A stretch of 64,000 bases of DNA from Ferriphaselus sp. R-1 (GTDB taxonomy: Bacteria; Pseudomonadota; Gammaproteobacteria; Burkholderiales; Gallionellaceae). The notes beneath the pieces were generated by a model that saw only the letters and a list, made by a program, of their open reading frames with translations, did not search any database and was not told the origin of the DNA. Position numbers and translations under genes: made by a program. Within the stretch, counting starts at the first letter, position 1. Every line of letters starts with the position of its first letter. The DNA lies in contig NZ_JQKP01000013.1 of the NCBI RefSeq assembly GCF_000746095.1, positions 1 to 64,000 of the forward strand. The letters are read 5' to 3'. Positions 62,206 to 64,000 of this stretch are shown one piece after another.

Positions 62206-62687
62206 ACATCGCCAAAAACACCATCGTCTCGCTGACCTATGAACTGACCGATGCAGGCGGCGAGCTGATCGAGAAGGTCGCCGAACCCATCAGCTATCTG
62301 CATGGCGGCTATGACGGCATCTTCCCGCTGGTGGAAGAGACATTGCACGGCAAGGCCGTGGGCGATCGGGCCTCCATCACCCTGACACCGGACGATGCTT
62401 TCGGTGAATACGACCACGACATGGTGCGTGTCGAACCGCGCGACCTGTTCCCCAAGGAGATCGCCGTCGGGATGCAGTTCGAGGGTGGCGAGGAGGAAGG
62501 CGACGATGAGGATTTCGAGTTGTTCACCGTAGTCGAAGTGACCGACAAGGAAGTGACTCTGGACGGCAACCACCCGTTGGCGGGCAAGACACTGACCTTC
62601 AACTGCACCATCACCGGCGTACGCCAGGCGACCGCCGAGGAATTGGAACACGGCCACGTACACGGCGAGGGCGGCCATCACCACTAG
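62202..62687 (+). CDS. slyD: FKBP-type peptidyl-prolyl isomerase SlyD
   Basis: A 161-residue protein with FKBP (LTPDDAFGEYDHDMVRVEPR) and insert-in-flap domains and a His-rich tail (HGHVHGEGGHHH) that binds nickel. Folding catalyst and metal carrier. Followed by a terminator. Confidence 0.95.
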   Translation: MNIAKNTIVSLTYELTDAGGELIEKVAEPISYLHGGYDGIFPLVEETLHGKAVGDRASITLTPDDAFGEYDHDMVRVEPRDLFPKEIAVGMQFEGGEEEGDDEDFELFTVVEVTDKEVTLDGNHPLAGKTLTFNCTITGVRQATAEELEHGHVHGEGGHHH

Positions 62688-62705
62688 GCTTGCCGCCCCC
62701 CACCA

Positions 62706-62729
62706 AGCCCGCGCAAGCGGGCTTTTTTT
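62706..62729 (+). terminator. Rho-independent terminator after slyD
   Basis: AGCCCGC (62706-62712), GCAA loop, GCGGGCT (62717-62723) and a run of seven T. Confidence 0.92.
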
Positions 62730-62789
62730 GGTCAAGCGTCGAACACGGACGAACCCGATAGCGCGACGCGGACGCAAGGAAGACGAGAC

Positions 62790-63362
62790 ATGAGCGGGAT
62801 CAGACTGATCGTCGGGCTGGGCAACCCAGGCCGCGACTATGAATCCACCCGACACAATGCCGGGTGCTGGTGGGTGGACGAATTCGCCCGCCGCCACGGG
62901 CTTTCCTTCAAGCTGGAAACCAAGTTCCATGGCCTGGTGGCGCGCGGCAACGTGGAAGGCCATGAGCTGTGGCTACTCAAACCCCAGACCTTTATGAACC
63001 TGAGTGGCCGTGCCGTCGGTGCGCTGGCCCAGTTCTACAAGATCGAACCGGCACAGATACTGGTGGCGCATGACGAGCTCGACCTGCCGCCGGGCAGCGC
63101 CAAACTCAAGCTGGGCGGCGGACACGGCGGCCACAACGGCCTGAAAGACATCGCCGCCCACCTCGGCCCCGGCTACTGGCGGCTGCGCATCGGCATCGGC
63201 CACCCCGGCGACCGTTCACTGGTATCGGCCTACGTGCTCAACGACCCGCGCCGCGAAGAAATGGAGCTGATCGACATCGCGCTGGCGCGCGCCCAGGATG
63301 TCGCCAAGTTGATCGTCGAAGGCAAGCAGGAAGCGGCGATGCTCAAGCTGCACACGGCCTAG
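62790..63362 (+). CDS. pth: Peptidyl-tRNA hydrolase
   Basis: A 190-residue Pth: [20 protein letters not shown] with catalytic His, [24 protein letters not shown] and [12 protein letters not shown]. Releases tRNA from stalled peptidyl-tRNA. The usual neighbour rplY is not here. 12 bases from the convergent RND gene. Confidence 0.97.
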   Translation: MSGIRLIVGLGNPGRDYESTRHNAGCWWVDEFARRHGLSFKLETKFHGLVARGNVEGHELWLLKPQTFMNLSGRAVGALAQFYKIEPAQILVAHDELDLPPGSAKLKLGGGHGGHNGLKDIAAHLGPGYWRLRIGIGHPGDRSLVSAYVLNDPRREEMELIDIALARAQDVAKLIVEGKQEAAMLKLHTA

Positions 63363-63374
63363 TCCGCGCGGCCG

Positions 63375-64000
63375 TCACTCGGCGGACACCGCGAACCACG
63401 CCGCATACAGCGCAGGCAGGGCGAGCAGTGTCAGCAGCGTCGCCACCAGCAATCCGCCCATGATGACGATGGCCATCGGCCCCCAGAACACGCTGCTGGC
63501 GAGCGGGACCATGGCGAGGATGGCGGCGGCGGCGGTGAGCAGGATGGGGCGGGCGCGGCGCACGGTAGAGTCGATGATGGCATCGCGACGACCCAGCCCC
63601 TGCGCCATGTCCTGGTCGATCTGATCGACCAGGATCACCGAGTTGCGCATGATCATGCCGGCCAGCGAGATCATCCCCAGCATGGCGACGAAACCGAACG
63701 GCACATGGAAGGCGAGCAGAACTGCCGCCACACCGATCACGCCCAGCGGAGCGGTGAACAGCACCAGCGCGACCTCGCCGAAACGGCGCAGCTGCAACAT
63801 CAGCAGGGTAAGGATGAGGAAGCCGGTGAGCGGCAGTACGGCGATGATGGAATCGGTGGCCTGGTCGCTATCGGCCATCGCGCCCGCCGCCTTGACCTGG
63901 TAGCCCGGCGGCAGTTTGGCGCGGATGTCGGCCAGTTGGCGGTCTATGGTCTGGCTCACCTCGGGGGCCTGGATGTCGTCCGGGACATCGGCGCGCACGG
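63375..64000 (-). CDS. RND-family efflux transporter, C-terminal part
   Basis: The last 208 codons of a longer gene that continues beyond the window. It holds the last transmembrane block of an AcrB/HAE1- or CzcA-like pump: FLILTLLMLQLRRFGEVALV, GFVAMLGMISLAGMIMRNSV, RRARPILLTAAAAILAMVPL. The MIMRNSVILVDQID pattern and preceding porter-domain end (GYQVKAAGAMADS) indicate a drug or solvent exporter rather than a metal pump; substrate cannot be told from this part. Confidence 0.9.
   Translation of the reverse strand, partial: VRADVPDDIQAPEVSQTIDRQLADIRAKLPPGYQVKAAGAMADSDQATDSIIAVLPLTGFLILTLLMLQLRRFGEVALVLFTAPLGVIGVAAVLLAFHVPFGFVAMLGMISLAGMIMRNSVILVDQIDQDMAQGLGRRDAIIDSTVRRARPILLTAAAAILAMVPLASSVFWGPMAIVIMGGLLVATLLTLLALPALYAAWFAVSAE

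Overview
The window is about 64 kb of a GC-rich bacterial chromosome. Gene content and order point to a betaproteobacterium, plausibly of the Gallionella/Sideroxydans/Nitrosomonas side of the class; that placement is inferred from gene order and protein resemblance and was not computed. Most of the window is conserved housekeeping sequence in long, tightly packed minus-strand operons. Accessory DNA is concentrated at the left edge (1-2420) and in a small island at 19590-21090.

Left edge (1-2420). An IS110-family transposase runs off the window. It is followed by a zeta-toxin-like kinase gene broken by one frameshift, with a 51-codon partner overlapping its stop. Then come a membrane protein of unknown function, a DUF4160/DUF2442 gene pair and fragments of dispersed repeats.

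2.4-7.4 kb: ettA, cysM, a secreted NlpC/P60 peptidase, ppa, folD and a TfoX C-terminal-domain protein.

7.4-19.6 kb, all minus strand: a run read nagZ, zipA, ligA, galU, hpt, a methylthioinosine/methylthioadenosine phosphorylase gene, def, a TrkA-type potassium channel, a TorF-type outer membrane protein and a four-domain GGDEF/EAL protein. Most junctions overlap by a few bases. Cell-envelope and DNA functions lead the run and signalling genes end it.

19.6-21.1 kb: the remnant of a tyrosine recombinase whose C-terminus resembles integron integrases, then two orphan genes in the opposite direction, each starting just after a GTTRRRY heptamer. The layout resembles a decayed integron.

21.1-30.4 kb, minus strand: selO, dsbB, then the complete ISC iron-sulfur operon (iscR-iscS-iscU-iscA-hscB-hscA-fdx-iscX), and upstream of it cysE and trmJ. 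Two related palindromic repeats sit inside the isc operon and a third type of repeat is inserted in frame in hscA.

30.4-34.6 kb: suhB, an acetyltransferase, an L,D-transpeptidase, a haem-binding (CxxCH) sensor diguanylate cyclase, tadA. 34.6-45.2 kb, minus strand: the fatty-acid block yceD-rpmF-plsX-fabH-fabD-fabG-acpP-fabF, continued by pabC, mltG, tmk, holB and tatD. An LprI-like secreted protein gene is wedged between fabH and fabD.

45.3-64 kb: yceF, trxA, rho, folA and dksA on the plus strand; rhodanese, rlmD, a VanZ-like protein, a 3'-5' exonuclease, the ydbL-ynbE-ydbH envelope set, the rplS-trmD-rimM-rpsP operon and an MHS-family transporter on the minus strand; a TctDE-like two-component system divergent from that transporter; then roxA/ycfD, bcp, slyD, pth and the 3' end of an RND efflux gene that leaves the window. 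I saw no rRNA, tRNA or CRISPR array. No entirely new multi-gene system is evident. The best leads are the integron-like relic with its two orphan genes, the toxin locus, the haem-sensing cyclase and the repeats in the isc operon.
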